A DNA stretch of 64,000 bases from Pseudocoprococcus catus (GTDB lineage: Bacteria; Bacillota; Clostridia; Lachnospirales; Lachnospiraceae). The notes under the pieces were generated by a model. The model was given only the letters and a program-made list of their open reading frames with translations, was not told the origin of the DNA and searched no databases. Both the position numbers and the translations under genes were made by a program. Location of the stretch: contig NZ_LR698973.1 in NCBI RefSeq assembly GCF_902381825.1, positions 2,812,957 through 2,876,956 on the forward strand. The letters are read 5' to 3'. Below, piece by piece: positions 1-8,523 of this stretch. Numbering within the stretch: the stretch's first letter is position 1; each line of letters starts with the position of its first letter.

Positions 1-1165
1 TATCTTCAGAGTATTCACATACGCCTGAAAGTTCGGTTTTGGCTTTTCGGCGGACAATATTGGTATGTGAGATCAATTCTTCTGATGAAATTTCGGTGCC
101 TTCCAGATAATAAATACCTGTATTCAGAAAAAGATAATTGACAGGATAGGCCTCCAATATTTCAGAAGACGTCTGCTTGTTATAGCGGATGACTTTTTCC
201 CTGAAACTTTGCTGATTCTGGCCGGTAATATCAACGATACAGGCAAAAACGTCGGAATGATAACGGTTGACGAAGACTGTCTGAGGGAAAAGCTCCATTT
301 TTTTAAAAAGAAAGTTCAGGATAGCAGTGCCTGTCTCATATCCCCAGTAATCGTTGATCAGGTGGAAGTTATCAACATCCGTCATCAGGAAAGCGTATTG
401 TTTATTCCGGCAGCTGTTGGTTAGGATTGTAGAAATTTTTTCTTTCAGAGAATCTGTTGAAATGCTTTCCACCAGACGGTTTTGGCTGTAAAGACGGTCC
501 GGATGGGCCGTTAGGGATTTCTTATAATGTTTATCCTGATACATTTTCTGGTCTGCCATTTTCAGCAGATCCATAATCAGATAATAATGATTTTTACAGC
601 TGATATCATAGCCCACAGCATAGCTGATGGGATGGATGGCTGTTTGATTGTAGGCATCAAGCAGGGACTGAAGCCGCATATTCATTTGTTCCAGTTCCGA
701 CCAGGAAGTTTCTCTTTGGATAATCACAAATTCATCGCCGCCGAACCTTGCCAGAAAACTGTTTTCTGTGAGAATTCGAGTGAGATAGGAAGCAAATGTC
801 TGAATAAACAAATCTCCTTCTTCATGTCCGTAGGTGTCATTGATTTTTTTCAGATTGTTCAGATCGAACATCATGACGCCGATATTCAGTGTATCATCGG
901 CATTTTGGAGTTTCAGCAATTCTTTTTCCAATGATTTTTTGTCGTGAACCCCGGCTACGTCAAAACCGGCATTTCGGAGCAAACTTTTCAGATAATCTCT
1001 CAATGCCAGTGATACGGCACAGCCAAGAAAAGAAAGAAAAATCAGCAGAGCAAAGGTGCGGTTTCCCAGTCCTTTTTTATAATGAAGAATCAAAATCGTC
1101 AGAAAGACGATATAAAATGTTGTCTCCAGACAGCACAATTTCGAAATAACTTTATTTTTTTCCAT
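1..1165 (-). CDS. Tandem-GGDEF membrane protein, 3' end outside window
   Basis: Reading the minus strand from an ATG at 1165 gives an open frame that runs off the left edge after 388 codons. The N-terminus has two hydrophobic segments, roughly residues 11-26 and 32-48. A first GGDEF domain follows, with DLNNLKKINDTYGHEEGD and an intact RFGGDEF signature, so it probably makes cyclic di-GMP. A second GGDEF-like domain follows with DVDNFHLINDYWGYETG, but HSDVF stands where GGDEF belongs, so it is probably catalytically dead. An EAL domain often follows such a pair but would lie outside the window. A purine-rich AGAGGG precedes the start. It lies 60 bp downstream of feoA on the same strand. Confidence 0.85.
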   Translation of the reverse strand, partial: MEKNKVISKLCCLETTFYIVFLTILILHYKKGLGNRTFALLIFLSFLGCAVSLALRDYLKSLLRNAGFDVAGVHDKKSLEKELLKLQNADDTLNIGVMMFDLNNLKKINDTYGHEEGDLFIQTFASYLTRILTENSFLARFGGDEFVIIQRETSWSELEQMNMRLQSLLDAYNQTAIHPISYAVGYDISCKNHYYLIMDLLKMADQKMYQDKHYKKSLTAHPDRLYSQNRLVESISTDSLKEKISTILTNSCRNKQYAFLMTDVDNFHLINDYWGYETGTAILNFLFKKMELFPQTVFVNRYHSDVFACIVDITGQNQQSFREKVIRYNKQTSSEILEAYPVNYLFLNTGIYYLEGTEISSEELISHTNIVRRKAKTELSGVCEYSED

Positions 1166-1224
1166 AATTCCCTCTTTAAAAATGTTCTTGCATTTTCCGA
1201 TGGCACAAAAACATTTTGTCGGCC

Positions 1225-1443
1225 TTAATTGGCATAGACAATGATTTTTTTGGCCAGTGTTTTGTCCAGGCCGATTTTGCTTCCCTTGACCATAACAATA
1301 TAATAGCCGTGAAGCTCGGATAAAATGGTCACTTCGCTGCCGGGAACAAATCCCAGAGTCTCAAGATAGTGTCGATGTTTTTCCTGGCCGCATATTTTGC
1401 TGATAATATAAAAATGATTGAATTCTGTAAGATTTAAAGGCAT
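1225..1443 (-). CDS. feoA: FeoA-family protein
   Basis: This 72-residue protein matches the small SH3-like FeoA domain: an N-terminal strand-helix, then LETLGFVPGSEVTILSE, a typical FeoA turn, and a C-terminal strand with VKGSKIGLDKTLAKKI. FeoA proteins are cytosolic accessories of the FeoB ferrous iron transporter, but no feoB is visible here, so this is a stand-alone copy. The start ATG at 1443 is preceded by an AAAGGAG ribosome site. A palindrome 21 bp upstream of the start resembles a metal-repressor operator. The GGDEF gene follows on the same strand. Confidence 0.8.
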   Translation of the reverse strand: MPLNLTEFNHFYIISKICGQEKHRHYLETLGFVPGSEVTILSELHGYYIVMVKGSKIGLDKTLAKKIIVYAN

Positions 1444-1464
1444 AAGAACGTCTCCTTTATATGG

Positions 1465-1478
1465 TTAGTCAAAACTAA
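1465..1478. promoter_or_regulatory. Palindrome upstream of feoA
   Basis: TTAGT-CAAA-ACTAA forms a perfect 5-bp inverted repeat just upstream of the feoA ribosome site. TTAG/CTAA half sites are typical of DtxR-type metal repressors, so iron or manganese control is plausible. This is inference from the motif only. Confidence 0.35.
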
Positions 1479-1598
1479 TCGGGCCTGATAGATAGTATAC
1501 CATGGATTGCCTGAAAGGAGAAAAGCAAAATATATTATTGAGAGATTTTATCTGTAAACAGGAAGGATTTACCAGACAGATTGCAGTGCGTGTAATGC

Positions 1599-1642
1599 AA
1601 AAAAAGGTTGAGGCAGCCACGTGCTTCCGGGCAGCTTCAACC
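1599..1642 (-). terminator. Rho-independent terminator of marR-tauE
   Basis: On the minus strand, GGTTGAAGCTGCC pairs with GGCTGCCTCAACC (two mismatches) and is followed by seven T residues. It lies about 60 bp downstream of the tauE stop codon. Confidence 0.75.
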
Positions 1643-1702
1643 TCTTGCTTTTTGCAGATTATAAGCGGGACTTGCAAGTGATGTTTCCTTTCATTATTGA
1701 GC

Positions 1703-2479
1703 TTAAGATAATAATGAGAACGCCATAACAACGACACCGAGAACAACAAGGATTACACCGGTTGCACGGTTCAATGTCTTTGGTGTGGCTTTGTTGGCCA
1801 ATACCGCAGCAATTCTGGCCCAGATCAGAGTGAAGATGATGCACAGAATCCAGACAGCAGGATCCGGAAGGCCGCCGATGGCGAAATGGGAGACAGCGCC
1901 GGTAAATGCGGTGAAAGTCATAATGAAGACACTTGTGCCAACGGCTGTTTTGAGTTCGTATCCCAGGACAGAAGTCAGAATCAGAAGCATCATCATACCG
2001 CCGCCGGCACCGATAAAGCCACAGATAAATCCGATGATGATACCGCATATAACGGACTGCATGGCACGTTTCTTAGCGGATACACCCTGCATCGCTTCCT
2101 TGGTAGTCATAACCGGTCTCACAATGAATTTGATACCCAACAGGAAAGTCATAAAGACGGAGAAATTGCCCATGGTTGCGGATGGAACCAGGCTGGATAT
2201 ATAGCTGCCCACAACAGTGAAGATCAGGACAGTAACCATCATAATCAGGCCGTTTTTGATATCCAGATTCTTGTTCTTGCCGTAAGTATAAGCAGAAACG
2301 GCGCTGGCCAGTACATCGGATGATAATGCAATGCCCACGGCCGTATAGGGGCTAATACCGAGGAAGGTGATGAGGATCGGACTGATGACGGCGGCAGCAC
2401 TCATACCGGCAAAACCTGTTCCCAGACCGGCTCCCATGCCGGCAAAAAAAGTAACAATAATCGTAAAAAGTAAATGCAT
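1703..2479 (-). CDS. TauE/SafE-family membrane exporter
   Basis: The 258-residue protein is almost entirely hydrophobic, with seven to eight membrane spans. It has the family's N-terminal glycine-rich helix (GMGAGLGTGFAGMSAAAV) and a second internal repeat with GFIGAGGGMMML. TauE/SafE proteins export sulfite, sulfoacetate or other small organic anions across the cytoplasmic membrane. The substrate cannot be read from sequence. The start codon lies two bases after the marR stop, and its GGAGGG ribosome site sits inside the end of marR, so the pair is translationally coupled. The MarR protein is the likely regulator. Confidence 0.85.
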   Translation of the reverse strand: MHLLFTIIVTFFAGMGAGLGTGFAGMSAAAVISPILITFLGISPYTAVGIALSSDVLASAVSAYTYGKNKNLDIKNGLIMMVTVLIFTVVGSYISSLVPSATMGNFSVFMTFLLGIKFIVRPVMTTKEAMQGVSAKKRAMQSVICGIIIGFICGFIGAGGGMMMLLILTSVLGYELKTAVGTSVFIMTFTAFTGAVSHFAIGGLPDPAVWILCIIFTLIWARIAAVLANKATPKTLNRATGVILVVLGVVVMAFSLLS

Positions 2480-2481
2480 AA

Positions 2482-2913
2482 CTAGTTGCCCTCCAGAATA
2501 AGATTCAGATTGAGTTCCATTTGCTGCATGCCCTGGAATATGGTTTGGCGTGTGGTATCGTCGATGTCTGCAAAAAGCTGTTCAACAAAGTGTTCCTGCA
2601 GCTGCTGGCCTCTGCTGATGATAGGCTGTGCCTTATCGGTACAGAGAAGCTGGACTTTACGTCGGTCACCTTCTACATTCTTTCGGACCAGATAACCTTC
2701 ATTCACAAGCTTATCAATGTTGACAGAGACAAGATTCGCTTTAAGCTTTCGGATTTCGACAATATCTCTGGCTGTTTTGAATTCAGGGTTATTGGCCAGA
2801 AACATAAGAATATCAAAAGCTGTCTGGGGCAGTTTCAGTTCATGGCAGAGCGGTTTGCACATGCTTTCATAGGCCAGAGACAGTTTCCTTGGAAATTCAA
2901 TACCTAATTTCAC
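2482..2913 (-). CDS. MarR-family transcriptional regulator
   Basis: This is a 143-residue winged-helix protein of typical MarR length. The recognition region is ARDIVEIRKLKANLVSVNID (about residues 48-67), followed by the wing LVNEGYLVRKNVEGDRRKV (about 70-88), where the DRRK element is characteristic. The N- and C-terminal helices form the dimer interface. It is the first gene of a two-gene operon with the TauE/SafE exporter. Its own promoter overlaps two inverted repeats, suggesting autorepression relieved by a small ligand that the exporter may handle. An AAGGAGG ribosome site precedes the start. Confidence 0.9.
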   Translation of the reverse strand: MKLGIEFPRKLSLAYESMCKPLCHELKLPQTAFDILMFLANNPEFKTARDIVEIRKLKANLVSVNIDKLVNEGYLVRKNVEGDRRKVQLLCTDKAQPIISRGQQLQEHFVEQLFADIDDTTRQTIFQGMQQMELNLNLILEGN

Positions 2914-2934
2914 AAAAAACCTCCTTATGGAATA

Positions 2935-2971
2935 ATTAGTTCAAATTTGAAATATCTATTTATGAACTAAT
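2935..2971. promoter_or_regulatory. Probable MarR operator
   Basis: ATTAGTTCA (2935-2943) and TGAACTAAT (2963-2971) form a perfect 9-bp inverted repeat. A second perfect palindrome, TTCAAATTTGAA, lies at 2940-2951. The distal arm overlaps the -10 box of the marR promoter. The layout fits an autorepressor site; the assignment to this MarR is inferred from position. Confidence 0.6.
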
Positions 2972-2997
2972 ATAAACCATAAGGAGACTTTTGTCAA
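2969..2997 (-). promoter_or_regulatory. Sigma-A promoter of marR-tauE
   Basis: On the minus strand, TTGACA (2992-2997) and TATATT (2969-2974) are separated by exactly 17 bp. The -35 box overlaps the mgtE stop codon at 2994, so the marR-tauE promoter sits on the end of the upstream gene. Confidence 0.8.
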
Positions 2998-4385
2998 ATA
3001 TGGAAAACATCAATCAGGAATACCATTGCCAGTCCATAGTATGTAACGACAGCTACCAGATCATTGACAGTTGTAATCAGCGGGCCGGATGCAACCGCCG
3101 GGTCCACGTGGATTTTGTGGAAAAACATTGGCACAATGGTGCCGATCATGCTGGAAACGACCATGGCCACAACCAGTGAGAGGCCGACACAGCCTGAGAT
3201 CAGGAAAGCGGAAAGCCATGCGTATTTCTTGAAAAAGTGGATGTAAACACCGAGAAATACCAGAGCCATCAGGCCAAGGCTGATGCCATTGAAGAAACCG
3301 ATTCTTATTTCTTTGCCGAGAAGGTAGAGTTTCTTTCTTGTGTTCAGGTTTTCATCCATCAGAACACGGATAGTAACAGCCAGGGACTGTGTGCCGACAT
3401 TGCCTGCCATATCAAGAACCAGTGACTGGAAGCAGATAACAATCGGCAGAACGGCAACAACAGATTCGAAGATACCCACAACCGAGGATACACCCATGCC
3501 CAGAAATAACAGGATGATCAGCCAGGGCAGTCTTTTCTTCATGCTGGTGATGGTCGGTTCATTTAAGTCTTCTTCAGATGTCAGACCACCGAGCTTTGCA
3601 TAATCATCGCCCATGGCATCGTCAACGAGTTCCACAATGTCCGTTGCGGTCAGGATGCCGGCGATGCGGCCCTCTTTGGTCAGAACAGGAAGAGAGTCTT
3701 CTTCGTAATCGGCAATCTTGTCAATGCAGTCGTTGATTTTCTCGTGTTCGCAGACATAAGGATAGGAACGACTGATAATGTCGGACAGGGCATCATTTTC
3801 GCGGGCAATGATTAAATCCTTCAGATCAATGGCACCTACAAATTTCTCATCCTTATCCACAACGTAAATGGTGGAAATATTGTCATGTTCACCAGCCTGG
3901 CGAACGAGAGCGCTCATGGCTTCACGGATGGATAATTTGTCGGAAATACAGATGAAGTTGTTGGTCATACAGCTTCCGATTTCGTCATCATCATAGGAAA
4001 GCAGTCTGCGGACGTCCTTTCGGGTATCTTCATCCAGATGGCTGACAAGTTCCTGTTTTTTGTGTTCGGTCAGATCATCCAGAATGTCCAGTGCATCATC
4101 GGCATCCATGTAAGAAACCACTTTGGCAGCCTTTTCAATCGGAAGTTCTTCAATATATTTTTCAGAATCATCCAGATAAGAAAAGATTTCAGCTACTTTC
4201 TGTGCGCCGAGGACAGGATAGAGTTGCTTTCTTTCGTTTTCACTCAGCAAGGTGATCGCTTCAGCAATATCTTTCTCATGGTAATCGGAAAGCAGCTTCG
4301 GCAATTTGGTGGTATCTGTTTCCGTGCGGATAATCTTTAACAGTTCTTTTACATAATCTTTCTTGTAAAACATTCTTTTTTTCAT
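2994..4385 (-). CDS. mgtE: Magnesium transporter MgtE
   Basis: From the ATG at 4385 the protein has 463 residues, the normal MgtE length. It has an N-terminal helical superhelix domain (about residues 1-120) that senses cytosolic magnesium, a tandem CBS pair (about 125-245), a plug helix, and a C-terminal domain of five membrane segments with the family signature LVLDMAGNVGTQSLAVTIR. It forms a dimeric channel for magnesium. A start 17 codons upstream is possible, but AAGGAGGACGAC directly before 4385 decides for the shorter form. A long structured leader with a small ORF precedes it. Confidence 0.93.
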   Translation of the reverse strand: MKKRMFYKKDYVKELLKIIRTETDTTKLPKLLSDYHEKDIAEAITLLSENERKQLYPVLGAQKVAEIFSYLDDSEKYIEELPIEKAAKVVSYMDADDALDILDDLTEHKKQELVSHLDEDTRKDVRRLLSYDDDEIGSCMTNNFICISDKLSIREAMSALVRQAGEHDNISTIYVVDKDEKFVGAIDLKDLIIARENDALSDIISRSYPYVCEHEKINDCIDKIADYEEDSLPVLTKEGRIAGILTATDIVELVDDAMGDDYAKLGGLTSEEDLNEPTITSMKKRLPWLIILLFLGMGVSSVVGIFESVVAVLPIVICFQSLVLDMAGNVGTQSLAVTIRVLMDENLNTRKKLYLLGKEIRIGFFNGISLGLMALVFLGVYIHFFKKYAWLSAFLISGCVGLSLVVAMVVSSMIGTIVPMFFHKIHVDPAVASGPLITTVNDLVAVVTYYGLAMVFLIDVFHI

Positions 4386-4534
4386 GTCGTCCTCCTTGTC
4401 ACCCCAAAAAAGGGCATAAAAAATACATCGCTTCACGTTTCAGTTTAATAGCATAGACTGTTGGATGCGATGTACAAAAGAACGCACGAAAATATAGGAT
4501 GCGTATAGAAAAGAGGTTGCCCAAAGGCCCCATG

Positions 4535-4591
4535 TCTGCAAAGCAGAGGCAAATTCCATACGAATATGTTGTGTCTGCTTTGCAGGCACAA
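4535..4591 (-). promoter_or_regulatory. Structured mgtE leader with competing hairpins
   Basis: TTGTGTCTGC-TTT-GCAGGCACAA (4569-4591) is a hairpin and TCTGC-AAA-GCAGA (4535-4547) is another. The 12-base segment 4536-4547 is also perfectly complementary to 4574-4585, so the two can instead pair with each other. Mutually exclusive structures between a small ORF and mgtE suggest attenuation. No canonical M-box core was recognised. Confidence 0.45.
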
Positions 4592-4599
4592 ATATTGTA

Positions 4600-4704
4600 T
4601 TAAGATTTGCTTATGGGTCTGGGGCTGAGCTTTCCAAATAGCCGCATTCTGACTGTATACTTCTGTTCACCGCATATCTTACTTCGACCTATGCAACTGT
4701 CCAT
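4600..4704 (-). CDS. 34-residue small ORF in the mgtE leader
   Basis: An ATG at 4704 follows a strong GGAGGTGAG ribosome site and opens a 34-codon frame beginning MDSCIGRSKICGEQ and ending in the proline-containing LSPRPISKS. It is basic, has two cysteines and is not hydrophobic. It lies about 215 bp upstream of mgtE on the same strand, just before the competing hairpins. By analogy with proline-bearing magnesium leader peptides of enterobacteria (MgtL, CorL) it could be a sensing leader peptide. That is inference; I do not recognise a family. Confidence 0.5.
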   Translation of the reverse strand: MDSCIGRSKICGEQKYTVRMRLFGKLSPRPISKS

Positions 4705-4744
4705 GAAAACTCACCTCCGTTTAACTTTCAAATTTTGTCAATGA

Positions 4745-5985
4745 TTGACCACTTATAGAAGTGGGGAATCTCGTATAGAGATAGTCCTTTTGGATAATAA
4801 CAGAAAAATCTGGAAAAGACAACCCCCCCTAAAAACAATTTTTAATTTTTATGGTAAAGTTTTGTATCGCTTTCTGTTGTTTGCATTGTCCTGCTGCTGG
4901 TCATCGGAATTTTTTCCACCGGGTATAGTATGCAGAACATTTTGTCAACGCAGCTGCGCACGGAAATACCATATGAATATAGTGTCATAGACTATAATAA
5001 TGGTGAAACGGATACGATTTTAAGCCGACTGCCCTCTGAAATCAAGGATAGCAGCCTGATTGCGGATAGCTATGAGTGCGTGGAAGGTACCATGGCAGAG
5101 GGAAAGGTATATTACAAGGAGTATGACGTTCAAATACCAGAAACATTGGCTGCTTATAGATTTGGAGATTTACCAATGATGTTTGTAAGCCTGTCAGATT
5201 ATAATGGTTTGCGCAAATTGCAAGGCATGGAGGCGGTTGATTTATCAGAAAATAACTATAGAATCTTATATGATAAAGACACTGTTCGTGAACTTGCAAG
5301 ACAATTTCATGATAAAAATATCAATCTAACTCTTGACGGAAACGTGCTTTCTCCGGTGAATGAAGCTGAAGAATTTATCATGTCAAATAGTGGCATGGGT
5401 CAAATCATATTTGTAGTCGCAGATGCATGGATGAAAAATATGAATGTCGATACAATGATATGGAATGTACAGTGTGTGAGTGAAGACGCAGCAAAAGAAT
5501 TTGGTGCATTGTTGGATAATTATCAGGAAAAGAGCGAAAGAGAATGTGCCTTTGTGCATTACGTGAGTAAGCAGCAGGTATATGAATCTTCAGTTACTAC
5601 AAAGGCAATCATAGCATTTCTGGCAATTTACCTTGGTATTGTATTTATGATAGCTTGTGCAGCAATTCTTGCTATTCAGCAGCTATCCGAAGCTACTGAT
5701 AATGTAGAACGATACAATCTCCTAAAAAAACTGGGTGTAGAACGACGTGAACTGAATCGCGCACTATTCATCCAAATTCTTAGCTATTTTCTGTTTCCGC
5801 TTTTACTGGCAGTGATTCATTCAGTTGTTGGCTTGACGGTGGCAAGCCGGGAAGTTATCGAGGTGTTTGGAGATATGAATGTAGCATCCACGATCTTTGC
5901 AACATCGGTATTTATTGTGTTAGTGTATGGAAGTTATTTCCTGCTGACATATGTGGGAAGTAAAAGCGTTATTAACAAAGGATAG
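4745..5985 (+). pseudogene. FtsX-like ABC permease, broken at the 5' end
   Basis: The frame from about 4858 to 5985 encodes the C-terminal half of a BceB/FtsX-type permease: one membrane span (SLSVVCIVLLLVIGIF), a large extracellular region, then three more spans near the end. The normal N-terminus is found in another frame, where DNNRKIWKRQ (from about 4793) resembles the usual start of these permeases. A TAA at 4855 blocks the second frame, so a frameshift near 4850 separates the parts. No partner ATPase is present. An internal ATG at 4930 could start a shortened 351-residue product, but no good ribosome site was seen. Confidence 0.7.
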
Positions 5986-6057
5986 TATAAAATGTACCCT
6001 ATAGATTGGACACTTTGAGTTTTAAAACTGAGAAATCGGAATTTTATGAGGTGAGTT

Positions 6058-6330
6058 ATGTAAAAAGCAAAAGCAATTAATATTTTGGGAGAATTTTGTG
6101 GCAAGCGTGATATAGAAGAATTTACACAAAATGTATTAGAAAAAAATTGGAATCAATCAGGCTGATGTAATGGTTTTATTTGGAGGAAACATTATAGCCG
6201 GTGGTGATATTCTTGCTGAAGCCATTCAGAACGAAGTGGCAAAGAAAAATATTATTGTCGGAGGTGCTGGACACACAACAGAGACATTGAGAAATGTTGC
6301 TGGAGCAACAGATTATTTTAGGGAATTTAG
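6058..6330 (+). pseudogene. YdcF/DUF218-family fragment
   Basis: After GAGGTGAG, the start ATG (6058) is followed at once by TAA. The frame then continues as KAKAINILGEFCGKRDIEEF, shifts in a run of seven A residues near 6140, and resumes as ADVMVLFGGNIIAGGDILAE and IIVGGAGHTTETLR, typical of the YdcF/ElyC family. Similarity stops near 6300, where the Crp/Fnr-type palindrome begins. A nonsense codon, a frameshift and a 3' truncation make this a clear pseudogene. Confidence 0.7.
6295..6310. promoter_or_regulatory. Crp/Fnr-type palindrome, copy 1
   Basis: TGTTGCT-GG-AGCAACA is a perfect palindrome with 7-bp arms, 69-84 bp upstream of the DUF438 gene. The same arms recur at 9250-9265 upstream of the Crp/Fnr regulator gene, with only the two central bases different. 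It is the probable operator of that regulator. Confidence 0.65.
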
Positions 6331-6378
6331 GTTATTTTATTTTGTAACAAGGAAAGATAGAAAGGTGTGGATGTTTAT

Positions 6379-7911
6379 ATGGCAAAGAAATTAGACTTAA
6401 ACAAACCAGTATTTGAATTGGTTCAGGAATATCCTGAGCTTGTAGATGTTTTAAAGGATTTAGGATTTTCAGAGATTACAAAGCCTGCAATGCTTAACTC
6501 TGTGGGACGCATCACAACAATTCCAAAGGGAGCTAAGATGAGAAACATATCCATGATGAAGGTTGTGCCGGCACTTATGAGTAATGGGTTTGAACTTATT
6601 GGGAAGATGCCAAATATCTTTGCACTTGGAAAGAATAATGCAGGAGACGAGACCAGCAGTGAAGATGGGGCTTTTCAGGAAAATACAAGAGAAAAGATAA
6701 AGAGCTATTTAAAGCGACTTGGAGAAGGCGAAGACTTAGAGAGTGTGCGCAAAGACTTCGTAGAGAATTTTTCAGAGGTAGAGGCATCTGAAATTATGAA
6801 AGCTGAGCAGGAGCTAATTAAGGAAGGCACACCAATCACAGAAGTGCAGAAATTGTGCGATGTTCACAGTGCCTTATTTCACGGTGCAACAAAGGAAGAA
6901 AAGATTGCAAATGCAGAAAAAGCAGTAGAAGAGTCACTTAAGAAAGAGGAGACATCTAAGAAACTGATGCCGGATGCATACAATCAGAAGCATGCTGCAG
7001 CAAAGACTCTTAGAGAAACTGTTGGACATCCGATGTATCGATGGGCTCTTGAAAACGAGAAGATAGCCGCATTGATTCATGAAATTCAAGGAGATATTGA
7101 GTCTGGGAATGATGTAGGAGAGAAGCTATCTGAGCTTCGACAGATTTCTATTCATTATGCAGAAAAAGGAGATCTTGTCTATCCGGTATTAAAGGTACGC
7201 TATGAGATCTCAGGACCTTCGGATGTGATGTGGACAGTGGATGATGAAATTCGTGATGAGCTAGCTGCACTTGATAAAATATCAGATTATGATGAAGAAT
7301 GGATGAACCGACTTCAGACAGTTCTCAAACGAGCAGATGAGATGATCTATAAAGAAAATAATATTTTATACCCTATCTGCGCAGTGAATTTCAGCAGGGA
7401 AGAGTGGTATGGCATTTACGAGGATGCTAAGGACTATGCACCTGTGTTTGGAGTAGAAATGATCTGGGATGAGGCAGAAAAATATAGTGCTGATAAAAAA
7501 GCAAGAACAGAGGCGGCTCTAAGCGATGGAGAAATCATATTAGGTGGTGGTCATATGACAGTTCCACAGCTGGAAGCACTTCTCAATACATTGCCTATCG
7601 AGATTACATTTGTGGATGATAATAATATCAATCGCTTCTTCAACGAAGGACCAAAGGTGTTCAAACGCCCTCAGATGGCGATTGACAGGGAAGTATTTTC
7701 TTGCCATCCACCTAAGATAGAACCGATGGTGCGAGCAATTTTAGATGATTTTAGAAATAATAAGCGTGACAGAGTTCCAGTTTGGATGGAGAAGAATGGA
7801 AAACCATTCCTTGTAACATATATGGCAGTAAGAGATAAGAAAGGCAATTATCTTGGAACGGTTGAAGTAGTACAGGATATGCAGTTTGCAAAAGAGCATT
7901 TTGAACAATAA
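6379..7911 (+). CDS. DUF1858-DUF438-hemerythrin-PAS protein
   Basis: The protein has about 510 residues. Residues 1-65 form a DUF1858 domain (LDLNKPVFELVQEYPELVDV). A DUF438 region follows (IKSYLKRLGEGEDLESVRKD). A middle four-helix part resembles hemerythrin/HHE domains, with GHPMYRWALEN and IHYAEKGDLVYPVL. A C-terminal PAS-like domain contains LEALLNTLPIEITFVDDNN. Such proteins are linked to nitrosative or oxidative stress and redox sensing; the exact function here is inferred. I chose the ATG at 6379; a GTG at 6367 in the same frame is possible. The upstream palindrome suggests control by the Crp/Fnr protein encoded at 8524-9201. Confidence 0.85.
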   Translation: MAKKLDLNKPVFELVQEYPELVDVLKDLGFSEITKPAMLNSVGRITTIPKGAKMRNISMMKVVPALMSNGFELIGKMPNIFALGKNNAGDETSSEDGAFQENTREKIKSYLKRLGEGEDLESVRKDFVENFSEVEASEIMKAEQELIKEGTPITEVQKLCDVHSALFHGATKEEKIANAEKAVEESLKKEETSKKLMPDAYNQKHAAAKTLRETVGHPMYRWALENEKIAALIHEIQGDIESGNDVGEKLSELRQISIHYAEKGDLVYPVLKVRYEISGPSDVMWTVDDEIRDELAALDKISDYDEEWMNRLQTVLKRADEMIYKENNILYPICAVNFSREEWYGIYEDAKDYAPVFGVEMIWDEAEKYSADKKARTEAALSDGEIILGGGHMTVPQLEALLNTLPIEITFVDDNNINRFFNEGPKVFKRPQMAIDREVFSCHPPKIEPMVRAILDDFRNNKRDRVPVWMEKNGKPFLVTYMAVRDKKGNYLGTVEVVQDMQFAKEHFEQ

Positions 7912-7917
7912 GGAGGG

Positions 7918-8463
7918 CAAGGATATGCACCGAATCGTGTGATTGGATCAGGAACGGTTCTGGATACAGCAAGACTAAAAGAACGTCTCGGGGAGCATCT
8001 GGAAGTAGATAGTCGAAGTGTTCATGCGTTTATTGTTGGAGAACATGGAGACAGTGAGATTGCCGCTTGGTCAAGTGCCAACGTGTCAGGTATTCCACTC
8101 CATGATTTCTGCGAGATGAGAGGGCATCATGACCATGAAGGAGCTACGTCAGAAATTGCGGAGAAAGTAAAAAACAGCGCCTATGAAATTATTCAAAGGA
8201 AGGGTGCTACTTATTATGGAATAGCAATGTCGGTAAAGAGAATATGTGAAGCTATAATCAGAGATGAACGTTCGATACTTCCAATTTCAACAATGATGGA
8301 TGGAGAATACGGAATCAAGGATGTAGTTCTGTCTATGCCAAGTATTGTAGGTGCAGAAGGATTTATATCAAAGATTCCCATTTCACTATCTGAAGATGAA
8401 ATCAAGGCATTACACAAATCAGCTGAAACACTGAAATCAGTGCTGGAAGAGGCATTGGAATAA
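7918..8463 (+). pseudogene. L-lactate dehydrogenase lacking its N-terminal half
   Basis: The frame begins abruptly with GYAPNRVIGSGTVLDTARLK and continues to a normal LDH C-terminus, about 180 of the usual 315 residues. The catalytic Asp/Arg pair (LDTAR) and the active-site histidine (VGEHGDSE) are present. The whole NAD-binding Rossmann half with GxGxxG and the substrate loop are absent. It is in the same frame as the preceding DUF438 gene, separated only by that gene's TAA and a few codons, so a deletion fused the two. The nearest usable start is a GTG at 7939 without a proper ribosome site. Confidence 0.8.
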
Positions 8464-8496
8464 AATTGTTGTGAAATCGCATACAGCGTATGTGGC

Positions 8497-8523
8497 AAAG
8501 GGGATGGGCGCATCCCCTTTTTT
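8497..8523. terminator. Terminator between LDH remnant and Crp/Fnr gene
   Basis: AAAGGGGATG-GGCG-CATCCCCTTT followed by TTT. The stem can act in both directions and separates two convergent genes; the regulator's stop codon is the next base. Confidence 0.8.

Noticed and set aside
1785..2323. Overlapping plus-strand open frames over tauE
   Set aside because: TauE/SafE membrane helices and coupling to marR identify the minus strand as coding.
4535..4740. M-box magnesium riboswitch in front of mgtE
   Set aside because: The conserved M-box core could not be recognised by eye; only the small ORF and hairpins are supported.
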